A stretch of 64,000 nucleotides of DNA from Microbacterium sufflavum (GCF_023101165.1 NZ_CP078076.1:2728001-2792000); one strand, 5' to 3'. Counted from the stretch's first letter, positions 31,998-39,537 are shown. Numbers and translations are program-made. The notes: a model not told the origin generated them from the letters alone.

Positions 31998-32315
31998 ATG
32001 CCGAACATTGCACTGGAACTCGGGAAGCAGGTCGCGTCCTTCGGCGTGAAGAGCGCGTACGGTGAGCCGCAGGATGTCGACGGCGTGAGCGTGACGCCGG
32101 TCGCATTCACCTACTCCGGTTTCGGGGGCGGCAGCGGCGACGGTGCCGAGGGCGGCGGTGGGGGCGGTGTCTCGATTCCCGTCGGCGTCTACGTGCGCCG
32201 CGAGGAGGGGCTCCGCTTCGAGCCGAACATCGTGACGCTGCTCGTCGTGGCGGTGCCCTTCGTGTGGGTCACCGGTCGTGCCCTCACGCGCATCATCCGT
32301 GCCCTCAAGAAGTGA
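31998..32315 (+). CDS. GerW/YtfJ-family-like protein
   Basis: A 105-residue protein. The layout SAYGEPQDVDGVSVTPVAFT, then a Gly-rich loop (GFGGGSGDGAEGGGGGG), then VSIPVGVYVRREEGLRFEPN is that of Bacillus YtfJ/GerW, where a similar pattern surrounds GGGSGGGVSITP. A C-terminal hydrophobic segment (TLLVVAVPFVWVTGRAL) could anchor it in the membrane. GerW is known for spore germination, but many non-spore-formers carry relatives of unknown role. The family call is from pattern only. Confidence 0.65.
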   Translation: MPNIALELGKQVASFGVKSAYGEPQDVDGVSVTPVAFTYSGFGGGSGDGAEGGGGGGVSIPVGVYVRREEGLRFEPNIVTLLVVAVPFVWVTGRALTRIIRALKK

Positions 32316-32880
32316 CGATCCCGTCGCGGCGGCGCTTCGCCAGGCCGCGGCACTGATCGCGCAGGACATCCGCGGCCTCGCTGCGGCGAACCCGATGGTG
32401 GTCATCGACGGCGGGAGCGGTGCTGGCAAGACCTCGCTGGCGGAGCTGCTCGCGCGGAACTGGCCGCTCGTCGGACGGGTGCAGGTCATCGCCCTCGACT
32501 CGCTGTACCCGGGCTGGGACGGCCTGGAGTCCGGCGTGGAGCGAGCGGTGGACGGAATCCTGCGGCCGCACGGGCGGGGCCTGCTCGGCTCCTGGCGTCG
32601 GTGGGACTGGGAGCAGAACACGGAGGCGGAGAGTCATGCCGTCGACCCATCGCTCGGTGTGATCGTCGAAGGCAGCGGCATCCTCCGTCCGCCGACGGCC
32701 GACCTCGCCGATGTCCGCATCTGGGTGGAGGCGGGGGAGGAGTCGCGAAAGGCGCGCGCGCTCGCGAGGGACGGCGACACGTACCGACCGCACTGGGAGC
32801 GGTGGGCGGCGCAGGAGCGTCAGCACCTCCTGCAGCACCACCCGCGCGAGCTGGCGACGCGCATCGTCACGGTGCCGTGA
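32299..32880 (+). CDS. P-loop kinase-like ATP-binding protein
   Basis: About 193 residues, resembling uridine-kinase-like or (d)NMP-kinase-like proteins. A Walker A is present, VIDGGSGAGKTSLAELLA. VIALDSLYPGWDGLES looks like the substrate-binding stretch of uridine kinase-like proteins, and GVIVEGSGILRP like a Walker-B strand. The end is Arg- and His-rich (RPHWERWAAQERQHLLQHHP). Starts at GTG 32299 or GTG 32278 both overlap the GerW-like gene. Substrate unknown. It converges on the DUF2017 gene. Confidence 0.75.
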   Translation: MPSRSDDPVAAALRQAAALIAQDIRGLAAANPMVVIDGGSGAGKTSLAELLARNWPLVGRVQVIALDSLYPGWDGLESGVERAVDGILRPHGRGLLGSWRRWDWEQNTEAESHAVDPSLGVIVEGSGILRPPTADLADVRIWVEAGEESRKARALARDGDTYRPHWERWAAQERQHLLQHHPRELATRIVTVP

Positions 32881-32896
32881 CCGCCGGTATCCGGTC

Positions 32897-33379
32897 TCAG
32901 GCCCCGATGTCGTCGGCCGCTTCGATGAGCAGTTCGAGCCGGTAGCCGAGCCAGTCGTACACGGCCATCGCCTCACCACCCGCGACGGGCTCCTCCACGG
33001 TGAGGCCGAGCCGCGTCGCGATCACCAGACGGATGGCGGTGAGGGTGCGCAGCCAGGCGTCGATGTCGCTTCGCCGGATCGTCACCTCCCGGGGCTCGCG
33101 GGCCTGTTCCGGCGTGAGCGGCGCCTCCGGGTCGAAGGCGGAGAGCGCCGACCGCACGGTGCGCGCATCCAGGACACGCCGGTCGGTCACGTCGTCGCGA
33201 GTGGCCGCTGCGAACGCGGCGGCGGCCCCCTCGTCGTCGGGATAGGGGTTGGGCGTCAGTCGGGCGATCGCGGGGTCATTCGGATCCTGCTCGGCGATGA
33301 GGGCGAGGAAGTCGTCGACGATCCGCAGGAGCTGGGCGCCCTCGATGGCGGCGACGGTGAGGATGAGGGGGGCGGTCAT
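32897..33379 (-). CDS. DUF2017 family protein
   Basis: A 160-residue actinobacterial protein of unknown function, starting MTAPLILTVAAIEGAQLLRI. It has RLTPNPYPDDEGAAAAF and DAWLRTLTAIRLVIATRLGL, a region found in this family. It is encoded downstream of clpS throughout Actinobacteria. Here its ATG overlaps the clpS stop (ATGA), so translation is coupled. A role connected to ClpS/N-degron proteolysis is an inference from linkage only. Confidence 0.8.
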   Translation of the reverse strand: MTAPLILTVAAIEGAQLLRIVDDFLALIAEQDPNDPAIARLTPNPYPDDEGAAAAFAAATRDDVTDRRVLDARTVRSALSAFDPEAPLTPEQAREPREVTIRRSDIDAWLRTLTAIRLVIATRLGLTVEEPVAGGEAMAVYDWLGYRLELLIEAADDIGA

Positions 33380-33666
33380 GCGGATGCCTTCCGCACGGTC
33401 GCCCAGAGCCCGTAGTCGTGCATCGCCTGCGCGTGGACCTCCATCGTCTCGCGCGGCCCTGTCGCCACGATCGCGTGGCCCTCGTTGTGCACGGCGAGCA
33501 TGAGTGCGGTGGCGTGCTCCTCGGTGTAGCCGAAGTAGGTGCGGAAGACACGGACCACGTAGCTCATGAGGTTCACCGGGTCGTTCCAGACGACGACCTG
33601 CCAGGGCTCGAGCGGCGCGGCGGACAGATCCGTGCTCTCGTCGAGATCGGGGAGTGCCGTGCTCAT
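33376..33666 (-). CDS. clpS: ATP-dependent Clp protease adaptor ClpS
   Basis: A 96-residue N-degron adaptor that hands substrates with destabilising N-termini to ClpAP/ClpCP. The core WQVVVWNDPVNLMSYVVRVF has the NDPVN signature that binds the N-terminal residue, and AVHNEGHAIVATGPRE follows. The unstructured N-terminal ~25 residues are acidic, as in other ClpS. I chose ATG 33666, which starts 2 nt after the metallopeptidase stop. An in-frame ATG at 33678 is possible. Confidence 0.94.
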   Translation of the reverse strand: MSTALPDLDESTDLSAAPLEPWQVVVWNDPVNLMSYVVRVFRTYFGYTEEHATALMLAVHNEGHAIVATGPRETMEVHAQAMHDYGLWATVRKASA

Positions 33667-33668
33667 CG

Positions 33669-34016
33669 TCACGCCCATCCCAGCTCGTGCAGGTGCGCAT
33701 CGTCGATGCCGTGGAAGTGCGCGATCTCGTGCACGAGCGTCGTGTGGATCTCGTCGCGCAGTTCATCGAGGGTCTCGCACTGGGCGAGGTGCGGCTCGCG
33801 GTAGACGATGATCCGATCCGGGAGTTCGCCCATGCCGTACTGTGTGCGTTCCGTCAGTGCGAGACCGTCGTACATCCCCAGCAGGTCGAGACTGCCGTCC
33901 TCGGGGCGGTCCTCGACCACGAACACGACGTTGTCGAGGCGGTCCACCATGTCGTCGGGCAGCAGGTCCAGCTCCTCGATCACGAGGGCCTCGAATGCGC
34001 CGGCGTCCATGTCCAT
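33669..34016 (-). CDS. Zinicin-like metallopeptidase family protein
   Basis: A 115-residue protein with a zincin motif near the C-terminus, TTLVHEIAHFHGID (HExxHxxGxxD). RLDNVVFVVEDRPED and TERTQYGMGELPDRIIVYRE are family features. Members are small putative peptidases of unknown substrate. I chose ATG 34016 because TAGGCT lies 7 nt upstream, and longer in-frame starts would overlap that box. It is the first gene of a run with clpS and DUF2017, which hints at a proteolytic context. Confidence 0.85.
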   Translation of the reverse strand: MDMDAGAFEALVIEELDLLPDDMVDRLDNVVFVVEDRPEDGSLDLLGMYDGLALTERTQYGMGELPDRIIVYREPHLAQCETLDELRDEIHTTLVHEIAHFHGIDDAHLHELGWA

Positions 34017-34023
34017 CCAGACC

Positions 34024-34029
34024 AGCCTA
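34024..34029 (-). promoter_or_regulatory. -10 element of the metallopeptidase-clpS-DUF2017 operon
   Basis: TAGGCT on the minus strand, 7 nt before ATG 34016. Confidence 0.55.
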
Positions 34030-34049
34030 GGGGCCATTCGGGACACCGG

Positions 34050-34679
34050 TCAGTGCAGCAGGACCAGCAGCGCTGCCACGAGGATGAACAGGCCGCCGAA
34101 GACGCCGTTGAGGATGCGCTGCCCGCGCGGCGAGGCCGTCAGGCGGCGGAAGGGCCGGGCCGCCACCGCGAAGAACCCCCACATCACCAGCACGTCGACC
34201 ACGACGACCGTCGCGATCAGCGCGAGGTATTGGGGAAGCTGTGGCTGGTCGAGCCGGATGAACTGAGGGATGAACGCGAGGAAGAAGACGATCGCCTTGG
34301 GGTTGAGCAGGTTGACCCAGAAGCCCCGGCGCATCATCGACCAATGGCTCTCGTGCGCCGGTGCGGGGATGGGCGCGTCGTCGAGCGGTGGTGTCGGGCG
34401 GCTGAGGATGAGGCGGAGGCCGAGGAAGACGAGGTAGGCGGCGCCCGCGTAGCGGATGAGGGTGAACAGCACCTCGGAGCGGGAGACGAGCAGACCGACG
34501 CCCGCGGCGACGATCACGACGTGAACGATCAGAGCGATCTGCTGGCCGATGATGCCCCAGATGGAGCGCCGCCAGCCCTGCGACAGGGAGTTCAACATCG
34601 TGTTGATCGCGCCGGCGCCGGGCGTGAAGCTGATCACCACCGACGCGGTGAGGAGCGAGAACCAGACCGCCAGTGACAC
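34050..34679 (-). CDS. LysE-family translocator (amino-acid exporter)
   Basis: A 209-residue membrane protein with about six hydrophobic segments. It starts MSLAVWFSLLTASVVISFTPG, and has the family's TPGAGAINTMLNSLSQGWRR, YAGAAYLVFLGLRLIL and FWVNLLNPKAIVFFLAFIPQF. LysE/RhtB proteins export basic amino acids, threonine or homoserine lactones by proton exchange, and the substrate cannot be told. GTG start with TAGACT six nt upstream and no Shine-Dalgarno. Confidence 0.92.
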   Translation of the reverse strand: MSLAVWFSLLTASVVISFTPGAGAINTMLNSLSQGWRRSIWGIIGQQIALIVHVVIVAAGVGLLVSRSEVLFTLIRYAGAAYLVFLGLRLILSRPTPPLDDAPIPAPAHESHWSMMRRGFWVNLLNPKAIVFFLAFIPQFIRLDQPQLPQYLALIATVVVVDVLVMWGFFAVAARPFRRLTASPRGQRILNGVFGGLFILVAALLVLLH

Positions 34680-34685
34680 GGCTCC

Positions 34686-34691
34686 AGTCTA
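34686..34691 (-). promoter_or_regulatory. -10 element of the LysE-family gene (leaderless)
   Basis: TAGACT on the minus strand, 6 nt before GTG 34679. Confidence 0.65.
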
Positions 34692-34727
34692 GAGCCGCAG
34701 GGCAGCGTCGATCCGCGCCTCGAAACG

Positions 34728-34761
34728 GAAGAAGCCCGGTTCCGAGGAACCGGGCTTCTTC
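34728..34761 (-). terminator. Terminator of tRNA-His
   Basis: A perfect 16-bp inverted repeat (left arm GAAGAAGCCCGGTTCC) with almost no loop lies just beyond the 3' end of tRNA-His on the minus strand, followed by CGTTTCG. Confidence 0.85.
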
Positions 34762-34767
34762 TCTCCG

Positions 34768-34840
34768 GGTGAGTAACGGGGCTTGAACCCGCGACCTCCT
34801 GGACCACAACCAGGCGCTCTACCAACTGAGCTATACCCAC
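34768..34840 (-). tRNA. tRNA-His (anticodon GTG)
   Basis: A full cloverleaf. Acceptor GTGGGTA pairs with TACTCAC; the anticodon loop is TTGTGGT on a CCTGG/CCAGG stem; the T arm includes GGTTCAAGC. A genomic G at 34841 supplies the extra G(-1) that marks tRNA-His, opposite C73. CCA is not encoded. Confidence 0.97.
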
Positions 34841-34862
34841 CATGCGCCCGCCTGCGCGGGCA

Positions 34863-34868
34863 ACCCTA
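34863..34868 (-). promoter_or_regulatory. -10 element of tRNA-His
   Basis: TAGGGT on the minus strand, 22 nt before the mature 5' end. A small GCCCGC/GCGGGC hairpin (34846-34861) lies in the short leader. Confidence 0.5.
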
Positions 34869-34876
34869 CGAGTCTA

Positions 34877-35503
34877 TTACATGTTCGAGGTGAACTCCGA
34901 CACGGTGCGCGTCGCGATCTCCTTGGCGTCGTCGCTCGACGGACCCGGCTCGTCGACGAACACGGCCTCCCGGTAGTAGCGGAGCTCACGGATGGACTCG
35001 AGGATGTCGGCGAGGGCCCGGTGTCCGCCGTCCTTGGCCGGGGCCTGGAAGAACACCCGGGGATACCAGCGCCGGGAGAGCTCCTTGATGCTCGACACGT
35101 CCACGTTGCGGTAGTGCAGCCACTGGTCGACCTGCGGCATGTACTTGGCGAGGAACATGCGGTCGGTGCCGATCGTGTTGCCTGCGAGGGGTGCCTTGCG
35201 CTCGAGCGGGACGAAACGACGGATGTAGGCGAGCGTCTGCTCCTCGGCCTCCGCGAGCGTGACGCCCCGCGGGATCTCCTCGATCAGCCCGGAGGTCTCG
35301 TGCATCTTCGTGACGAAGTCGTTCATGTGGGACAGCGCCTGATCGCTCGGCTTGATCACGACCTGGAATCCGGGGTCGAGGGGACGTAGCTCGAAGTCGG
35401 TGACGACGACCGCGATCTCGACGAGCTCATCCACGGAGAGATCGAGGCCCGTCATCTCACAGTCGATCCAGACCAGGCGATCGTTCTCGGAGGCAGCTAC
35501 CAT
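34877..35503 (-). CDS. orn: Oligoribonuclease
   Basis: A 208-residue DEDDh 3'-5' exonuclease that clears 2-5-nt RNAs and pGpG, and is often essential. Catalytic residues are visible in order: WIDCEMTGLD (Asp, Glu), GNTIGTDRMFLAKYMP (Asp) and HRALADILESI (His, Asp). Length is typical for the family. ATG 35503 follows TAGGAT by 6 nt with no Shine-Dalgarno. Confidence 0.96.
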   Translation of the reverse strand: MVAASENDRLVWIDCEMTGLDLSVDELVEIAVVVTDFELRPLDPGFQVVIKPSDQALSHMNDFVTKMHETSGLIEEIPRGVTLAEAEEQTLAYIRRFVPLERKAPLAGNTIGTDRMFLAKYMPQVDQWLHYRNVDVSSIKELSRRWYPRVFFQAPAKDGGHRALADILESIRELRYYREAVFVDEPGPSSDDAKEIATRTVSEFTSNM

Positions 35504-35509
35504 GTCGTC

Positions 35510-35515
35510 ATCCTA
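35510..35515 (-). promoter_or_regulatory. -10 element of orn (leaderless)
   Basis: TAGGAT on the minus strand, 6 nt before ATG 35503. Confidence 0.65.
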
Positions 35516-35564
35516 TCGAGGGCACCGACATCGCCCGCCTGCCCGCGGTACGGTAGGACTGTCC

Positions 35565-35637
35565 GCCTCCGTAGCTCAGGGGATAGAGCAGGAGCCTTCT
35601 AATCTCTTGGTCGCAGGTTCGAATCCTGCCGGGGGCG
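35565..35637 (+). tRNA. tRNA-Arg (anticodon TCT)
   Basis: Acceptor GCCTCCG pairs with CGGGGGC (one G-U); D arm GCTC/GAGC; anticodon loop CTTCTAA reading AGA codons; T arm CAGGTTCGAATCCTG. The anticodon stem GGAGC/TCTCT has a C31-U39 mismatch and a terminal G-U. TAGGAC at 35554-35559 is a likely -10. AGA is a rare codon in such a GC-rich genome. CCA is not encoded. Confidence 0.95.
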
Positions 35638-35661
35638 CTTCCGATCGACGTAGCGATGGCA

Positions 35662-35931
35662 TCAGCAGTGGCGAAGCGCGGCCACGGCATCGTCGGCACG
35701 CCAGAACTCTCCGATCAGCCGGAAGCGGCCGGTCGCGAGGTGCAGCCGCTCCGCCCGGTAGCGCAGACCGAGCGGGTCCGGCACGATCCTCAGGTGACCG
35801 AGGACATACTCCCGCGAGTCCTGAACCCGCCACAGGTGGTCGGCGGCGCGGACGAGATGCTCCTTCTCCGAGGAGAGACGAGGTGCGGCGAAGGGCACCT
35901 CGGGGGCCGTGGCGGACGTTCGTTCAGACAT
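35662..35931 (-). CDS. Small hypothetical protein
   Basis: An 89-residue soluble protein, not recognised. It starts MSERTSATAPEVPFAAPRLS, and the conserved-looking part is EKEHLVRAADHLWRVQDSRE and FRLIGEFWRADDAVAALRHC. The ATG at 35931 has a very strong purine site, AGGAAGGGAG, 6 nt upstream, which supports translation. It is divergent from the SSB-like gene across 205 bp. There is no signal peptide or membrane segment. Confidence 0.7.
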   Translation of the reverse strand: MSERTSATAPEVPFAAPRLSSEKEHLVRAADHLWRVQDSREYVLGHLRIVPDPLGLRYRAERLHLATGRFRLIGEFWRADDAVAALRHC

Positions 35932-36136
35932 CGATTTCTCCCTTCCTGCATCAACGCTAGGACGGGCCACCGACATTCGCGCCGCGCCGGGACACGCGTC
36001 TGACCGGGCTCTTCCTCCACGCTTCGTCGATGTCGGCGATGCGTCCCCACAGCGCGTGGATGCGTCAGTCGATGCTCCTGCCGTCACCGCAGGCTGGAGA
36101 CATCCGGAGAGGCTCCGGCGACAGAAGGAGAACAGC

Positions 36137-36715
36137 ATGACCGAGATGATCACCGTCGTGGGGCGAGTGGCGACCGATCCGCATCAGGGGCACACCGGCG
36201 CGGGGGTGCCCGTCACCAACTTCCGGCTGGCGAGCACGCACCGCCGCTTCGAACCGACGACCCAGACCTGGGTCGACTCCGAGACCAACTGGTTCTCCGT
36301 GGCGGCGTTCCGGCAGCTCGGTCAGAACGCCAGGGCGTCGCTGCGGGTGGGCGACAGCATCGTCGTGACCGGCCGCCTGCGCATCCGGGCCTGGGAGAGC
36401 AATGGGAAGCAGGGCACGAGTGCCGACATCGAAGCCGACGCGATCGGGCACGACCTGCGGTGGGGGACGACCGCGTTCCGGCCGTCGCCGAGACGCTCTC
36501 CGGAGACCGTGGCGGAGGGGGAGAAGGATGGGGAGCAGTCTCCCGGTGCCGACTCCGCGAGTGGAGGCGCGCGGACGACGGCGAGTGGCCGAACCGGAGA
36601 CGATCTGGGTGACCTGTGGGGCATCGACGGTTCCGGGGACGGGGGTGCGGCGACGGACCAGGCGTTCCCCGACGGCTTCCTCGGAGCGGGAGCCAGGGTG
36701 TCGGCGGGGCAGTAG
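36137..36715 (+). CDS. Single-stranded DNA-binding protein (divergent SSB paralogue)
   Basis: A 192-residue protein. The N-terminal ~115 residues are an SSB OB fold: MTEMITVVGRVATDP, TNFRLASTHRRFE, ETNWFSVAAFRQLGQNARAS and GDSIVVTGRLRIRAWE. The linker is charged and Gly-rich. Its end, LGAGARVSAGQ, lacks the acidic DDDIPF-type tip that recruits partner proteins in housekeeping SSB, although DDLGDLWG occurs about 40 residues before the end. It is probably a second, specialised SSB. AGAAGGAG precedes ATG 36137. Confidence 0.85.
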   Translation: MTEMITVVGRVATDPHQGHTGAGVPVTNFRLASTHRRFEPTTQTWVDSETNWFSVAAFRQLGQNARASLRVGDSIVVTGRLRIRAWESNGKQGTSADIEADAIGHDLRWGTTAFRPSPRRSPETVAEGEKDGEQSPGADSASGGARTTASGRTGDDLGDLWGIDGSGDGGAATDQAFPDGFLGAGARVSAGQ

Positions 36716-36776
36716 GGGCAGGCGCGCAGCGTCAGCCACGCACCGTCAGCACGCCGGGCTGTGGGTGTGGGCGACG

Positions 36777-36782
36777 TAGACT
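36777..36782 (+). promoter_or_regulatory. -10 element of the lipoprotein gene (leaderless)
   Basis: TAGACT, 6 nt before GTG 36789. Confidence 0.6.
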
Positions 36783-36788
36783 CGGCTC

Positions 36789-37283
36789 GTGCTCCGAACG
36801 GCCCCGTCACTCGCCCGCACCGCCCGCGCGTTCGTCGGAGCCGGTGCGATCCTCGTCCTCCTCGTCGGATGCACGGCCGCTGCCGGCGAGCATCCGACGC
36901 CGCCGAGCTCCCTGTCGCCCTCGCCCGCGGATACGGCGACGGCGTCGCCGGCACTGCAGCCCGAGGGCACCGCGGAAGACAATCTTCCGTATTTCCGGGC
37001 GATCGCGGAGGGTGTGTGGGCCTCGGAACAGCGGGCGGAGGGTCGGGCCTATATCGACGCGCTGGTGGCCGCGGGCTTCGATCGCACCGCCATGCAGGTC
37101 ACGCCCGACCAGACCACCGTGGGCAACCCGGTGGAGAGCCTCCAGTTCTCGGTGCGCTGGGGAGAGGAGTCCTGCCTGGTGGGACAGGTCGGTCCCTCGA
37201 CGGGACAGGTGGTGGCCGTCGTCATGCCCCAGCTCGCCGAGGGACGCTGCCTGGTCGGGACGACGCGTCCGATCGACTGGTGA
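36789..37283 (+). CDS. Lipoprotein of unknown function (resembles DUF6993)
   Basis: A 164-residue protein. The lipoprotein signal is clear: GAGAILVLLVGCTAAAG, with Cys at residue 28. A Pro/Ser/Thr linker (PPSSLSPSPADTATASPA) follows, then a globular domain of about 100 residues (NLPYFRAIAEGVWASEQ, LQFSVRWGEESCLVGQ). It resembles the Microbacteriaceae family DUF6993, recalled rather than searched. It is predicted to be anchored on the outer face of the membrane. GTG start, probably leaderless. Confidence 0.8.
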   Translation: MLRTAPSLARTARAFVGAGAILVLLVGCTAAAGEHPTPPSSLSPSPADTATASPALQPEGTAEDNLPYFRAIAEGVWASEQRAEGRAYIDALVAAGFDRTAMQVTPDQTTVGNPVESLQFSVRWGEESCLVGQVGPSTGQVVAVVMPQLAEGRCLVGTTRPIDW

Positions 37284-37364
37284 TGCTTCGGTCACGAACC
37301 CTGCCGCCGACGGCCGGTAGGCTGGAGTGTCGATCTTCGACGCCAACAGAAGGAGCGGTTTTCG

Positions 37365-39044
37365 GTGGCTGAGTACATCTACTCGATGGTGCGTGCGCGC
37401 AAGGCGGTGGGCGAGAAGCTCATCCTCGACGACGTCACGATGGCGTTCCTCCCGGGAGCGAAGATCGGCATGGTCGGCCCCAACGGCGCCGGCAAGTCGA
37501 CGATCCTGAAGATCATGGCCGGGCTCGACACGCCATCAAACGGCGAGGCGAAGCTGTCGCCCGGCTATTCGGTCGGGATCCTCATGCAGGAGCCGGAGCT
37601 GGACGAGTCCAAGACCGTGCTGGAGAACATCCAGGACGGCATCGCGATCAAGGCGAAGCTCGACCGCTTCAATGAGATCTCGGCGCTGATGGCCGATCCC
37701 GATGCGGACTTCGACGCGCTGCTCGCCGAGATGGGCACCCTGCAGGAGGAGATCGACGCGGCCGACGGCTGGGACCTCGACTCCCAGCTCGAGCAGGCCA
37801 TGGACGCACTGCGCACGCCCCCCGGCGACGCCGCGATCGCTCCCCTCTCCGGTGGAGAGAAGCGACGTGTCGCCCTCGCCAAGCTCCTGCTGCAGAAGCC
37901 GGATCTGCTGCTCCTCGACGAGCCGACCAACCACCTGGACGCGGAGAGTGTGCTGTGGCTCGAACAGCACCTGCAGTCGTACAAGGGCGCCGTCATCGCC
38001 ATCACCCACGACCGGTACTTCCTCGACCACGTGGCCGAGTGGATCGCGGAGGTCGACCGCGGTCGGCTGATCGGCTACGAGGGCAACTACTCGACCTACC
38101 TGGAGAAGAAGGCCGAGCGTCTCGACATCCAGGGCAAGAAGGACGCGAAGCTCGCCAAGCGCCTCAAGGACGAGCTCGAATGGGTCCGTTCCAGTGCCAA
38201 GGGTCGCCAGACGAAGTCGAAGGCGCGACTCGCGCGCTACGAGGAGATGGCCGCGGAGGCGGAGCGGACGAGGAAGCTCGACTTCGAGGAGATCCAGATC
38301 CCCGCGGGGCCGCGCCTGGGCAACGTGGTCATCGAGGCGAGGAACCTGCAGAAGGGCTTCGACGGACGCTCGCTGATCGATGGCCTCAGCTTCAGCCTTC
38401 CGCCGAACGGAATCGTCGGCGTGATCGGTCCGAACGGCGTCGGCAAGACCACACTGTTCAAGACCATCGTCGGTCTCGAGCCCCTCGACGGCGGCGACCT
38501 GAAGATCGGCGAGACGGTCAAGATCAGCTACGTCGACCAGTCGCGCTCGTCGATCGACCCGAACAAGACGCTGTGGGAGGTCGTCTCCGACGGGCTCGAC
38601 TTCATCACGGTCGGCAAGACGGAGATCCCCTCGCGGGCCTACGTGTCGAAGTTCGGCTTCAAGGGTCCTGACCAGCAGAAGAAGGCCGGTGTGCTCTCGG
38701 GCGGTGAGCGCAACCGCCTGAACCTCGCGCTCACGCTGAAGGAGGGCGGCAACCTGCTGCTCCTCGACGAGCCGACCAACGACCTCGACGTCGAGACGCT
38801 GAGCTCGCTGGAGAACGCCCTTCTCGAGTTCCCCGGCTGTGCCGTGGTCATCACCCACGACCGGTGGTTCCTCGACCGCATTGCGACGCACATCCTGGCG
38901 TACGAGGGCACCGACGAGAAACCCGACCAGTGGTACTGGTTCGAGGGCAACTTCGAGGCCTACGAGCAGAACAAGATCGAGCGCCTCGGGCCCGACGCGG
39001 CCAAGCCGCACCGGTCGACGCACCGCAAGCTCACGCGCGACTGA
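37365..39044 (+). CDS. ettA: Energy-dependent translational throttle protein EttA (ABC-F)
   Basis: A 559-residue ABC-F ATPase that binds the ribosomal E site and gates entry into elongation according to ATP/ADP ratio. Two ABC domains: Walker A GPNGAGKST and GPNGVGKTT, signatures LSGGEKRRVALAKLLLQ and LSGGERNRLNLALTLKE, Walker B LLLDEPTNHLD and LLLDEPTNDLD. The interdomain linker and arm (DELEWVRSSAKGRQTKSKAR) are as in EttA. GTG start with AAGGAG upstream at 37350-37355. The thioesterase gene follows 4 nt after. Confidence 0.96.
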   Translation: MAEYIYSMVRARKAVGEKLILDDVTMAFLPGAKIGMVGPNGAGKSTILKIMAGLDTPSNGEAKLSPGYSVGILMQEPELDESKTVLENIQDGIAIKAKLDRFNEISALMADPDADFDALLAEMGTLQEEIDAADGWDLDSQLEQAMDALRTPPGDAAIAPLSGGEKRRVALAKLLLQKPDLLLLDEPTNHLDAESVLWLEQHLQSYKGAVIAITHDRYFLDHVAEWIAEVDRGRLIGYEGNYSTYLEKKAERLDIQGKKDAKLAKRLKDELEWVRSSAKGRQTKSKARLARYEEMAAEAERTRKLDFEEIQIPAGPRLGNVVIEARNLQKGFDGRSLIDGLSFSLPPNGIVGVIGPNGVGKTTLFKTIVGLEPLDGGDLKIGETVKISYVDQSRSSIDPNKTLWEVVSDGLDFITVGKTEIPSRAYVSKFGFKGPDQQKKAGVLSGGERNRLNLALTLKEGGNLLLLDEPTNDLDVETLSSLENALLEFPGCAVVITHDRWFLDRIATHILAYEGTDEKPDQWYWFEGNFEAYEQNKIERLGPDAAKPHRSTHRKLTRD

Positions 39045-39048
39045 CCCG

Positions 39049-39537
39049 ATGACTGCGCCTTCGCCGGGAACCCGCCTGCACATCCCGATCCACCTCCGCT
39101 GGGGGGATCTGGACGCGTTCAACCACGTCAACAACACCTCGATGCTCAAGCTGCTCGAGGAGGCGCGCGTCCGCGCGTTCTGGCGGGCGGGTCCCGGCGA
39201 GGAGGCGCCGTCCACCGCGGTGCTCGACTCCGGCATCGACGAGGGCATCCTGACGCTGATCGCCCGGCAGGAGATCGAGTACCTCGCGCCGGTGCCGTAT
39301 CAGCGTCGACCGCTCGAGGTGCAGATGTGGTTCGGCAAGCTCGGCGGATCCAGTGTCGAGGTCTGCTACGAGGTGCACAACGACCCGGCCGCGGAGCCGC
39401 GGGTGCTGTACGCGCGGTCGACAGCAGTGATCGTGCTCGTCGAGGCCGCGACGGGTCGCCCCACGCGACTCACCTCCGAGATGCGCGAGGCCTGGGAGCC
39501 GTACGTCGGCCCCTCCATCGAGTACGCGCACCGCTGA
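39049..39537 (+). CDS. Acyl-CoA thioesterase (hot-dog fold, 4HBT-like)
   Basis: A 162-residue single hot-dog domain. RWGDLDAFNHVNNTSMLKLL is the 4HBT signature, with Asp in the catalytic loop. RQEIEYLAPVPYQRRPLEVQ and ARSTAVIVLVEAATGRP are the following strands. It hydrolyses acyl-CoA or a related thioester; the substrate is unknown. It starts 4 nt after ettA and is probably co-transcribed. It converges on the TesB-like gene. Confidence 0.9.
   Translation: MTAPSPGTRLHIPIHLRWGDLDAFNHVNNTSMLKLLEEARVRAFWRAGPGEEAPSTAVLDSGIDEGILTLIARQEIEYLAPVPYQRRPLEVQMWFGKLGGSSVEVCYEVHNDPAAEPRVLYARSTAVIVLVEAATGRPTRLTSEMREAWEPYVGPSIEYAHR

Noticed and set aside
34768..35637. tRNA-His and tRNA-Arg as possible integration sites of a mobile element.
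   Set aside because: No integrase, no repeated 3' tRNA fragment and no change of composition were seen; flanking genes are core functions.
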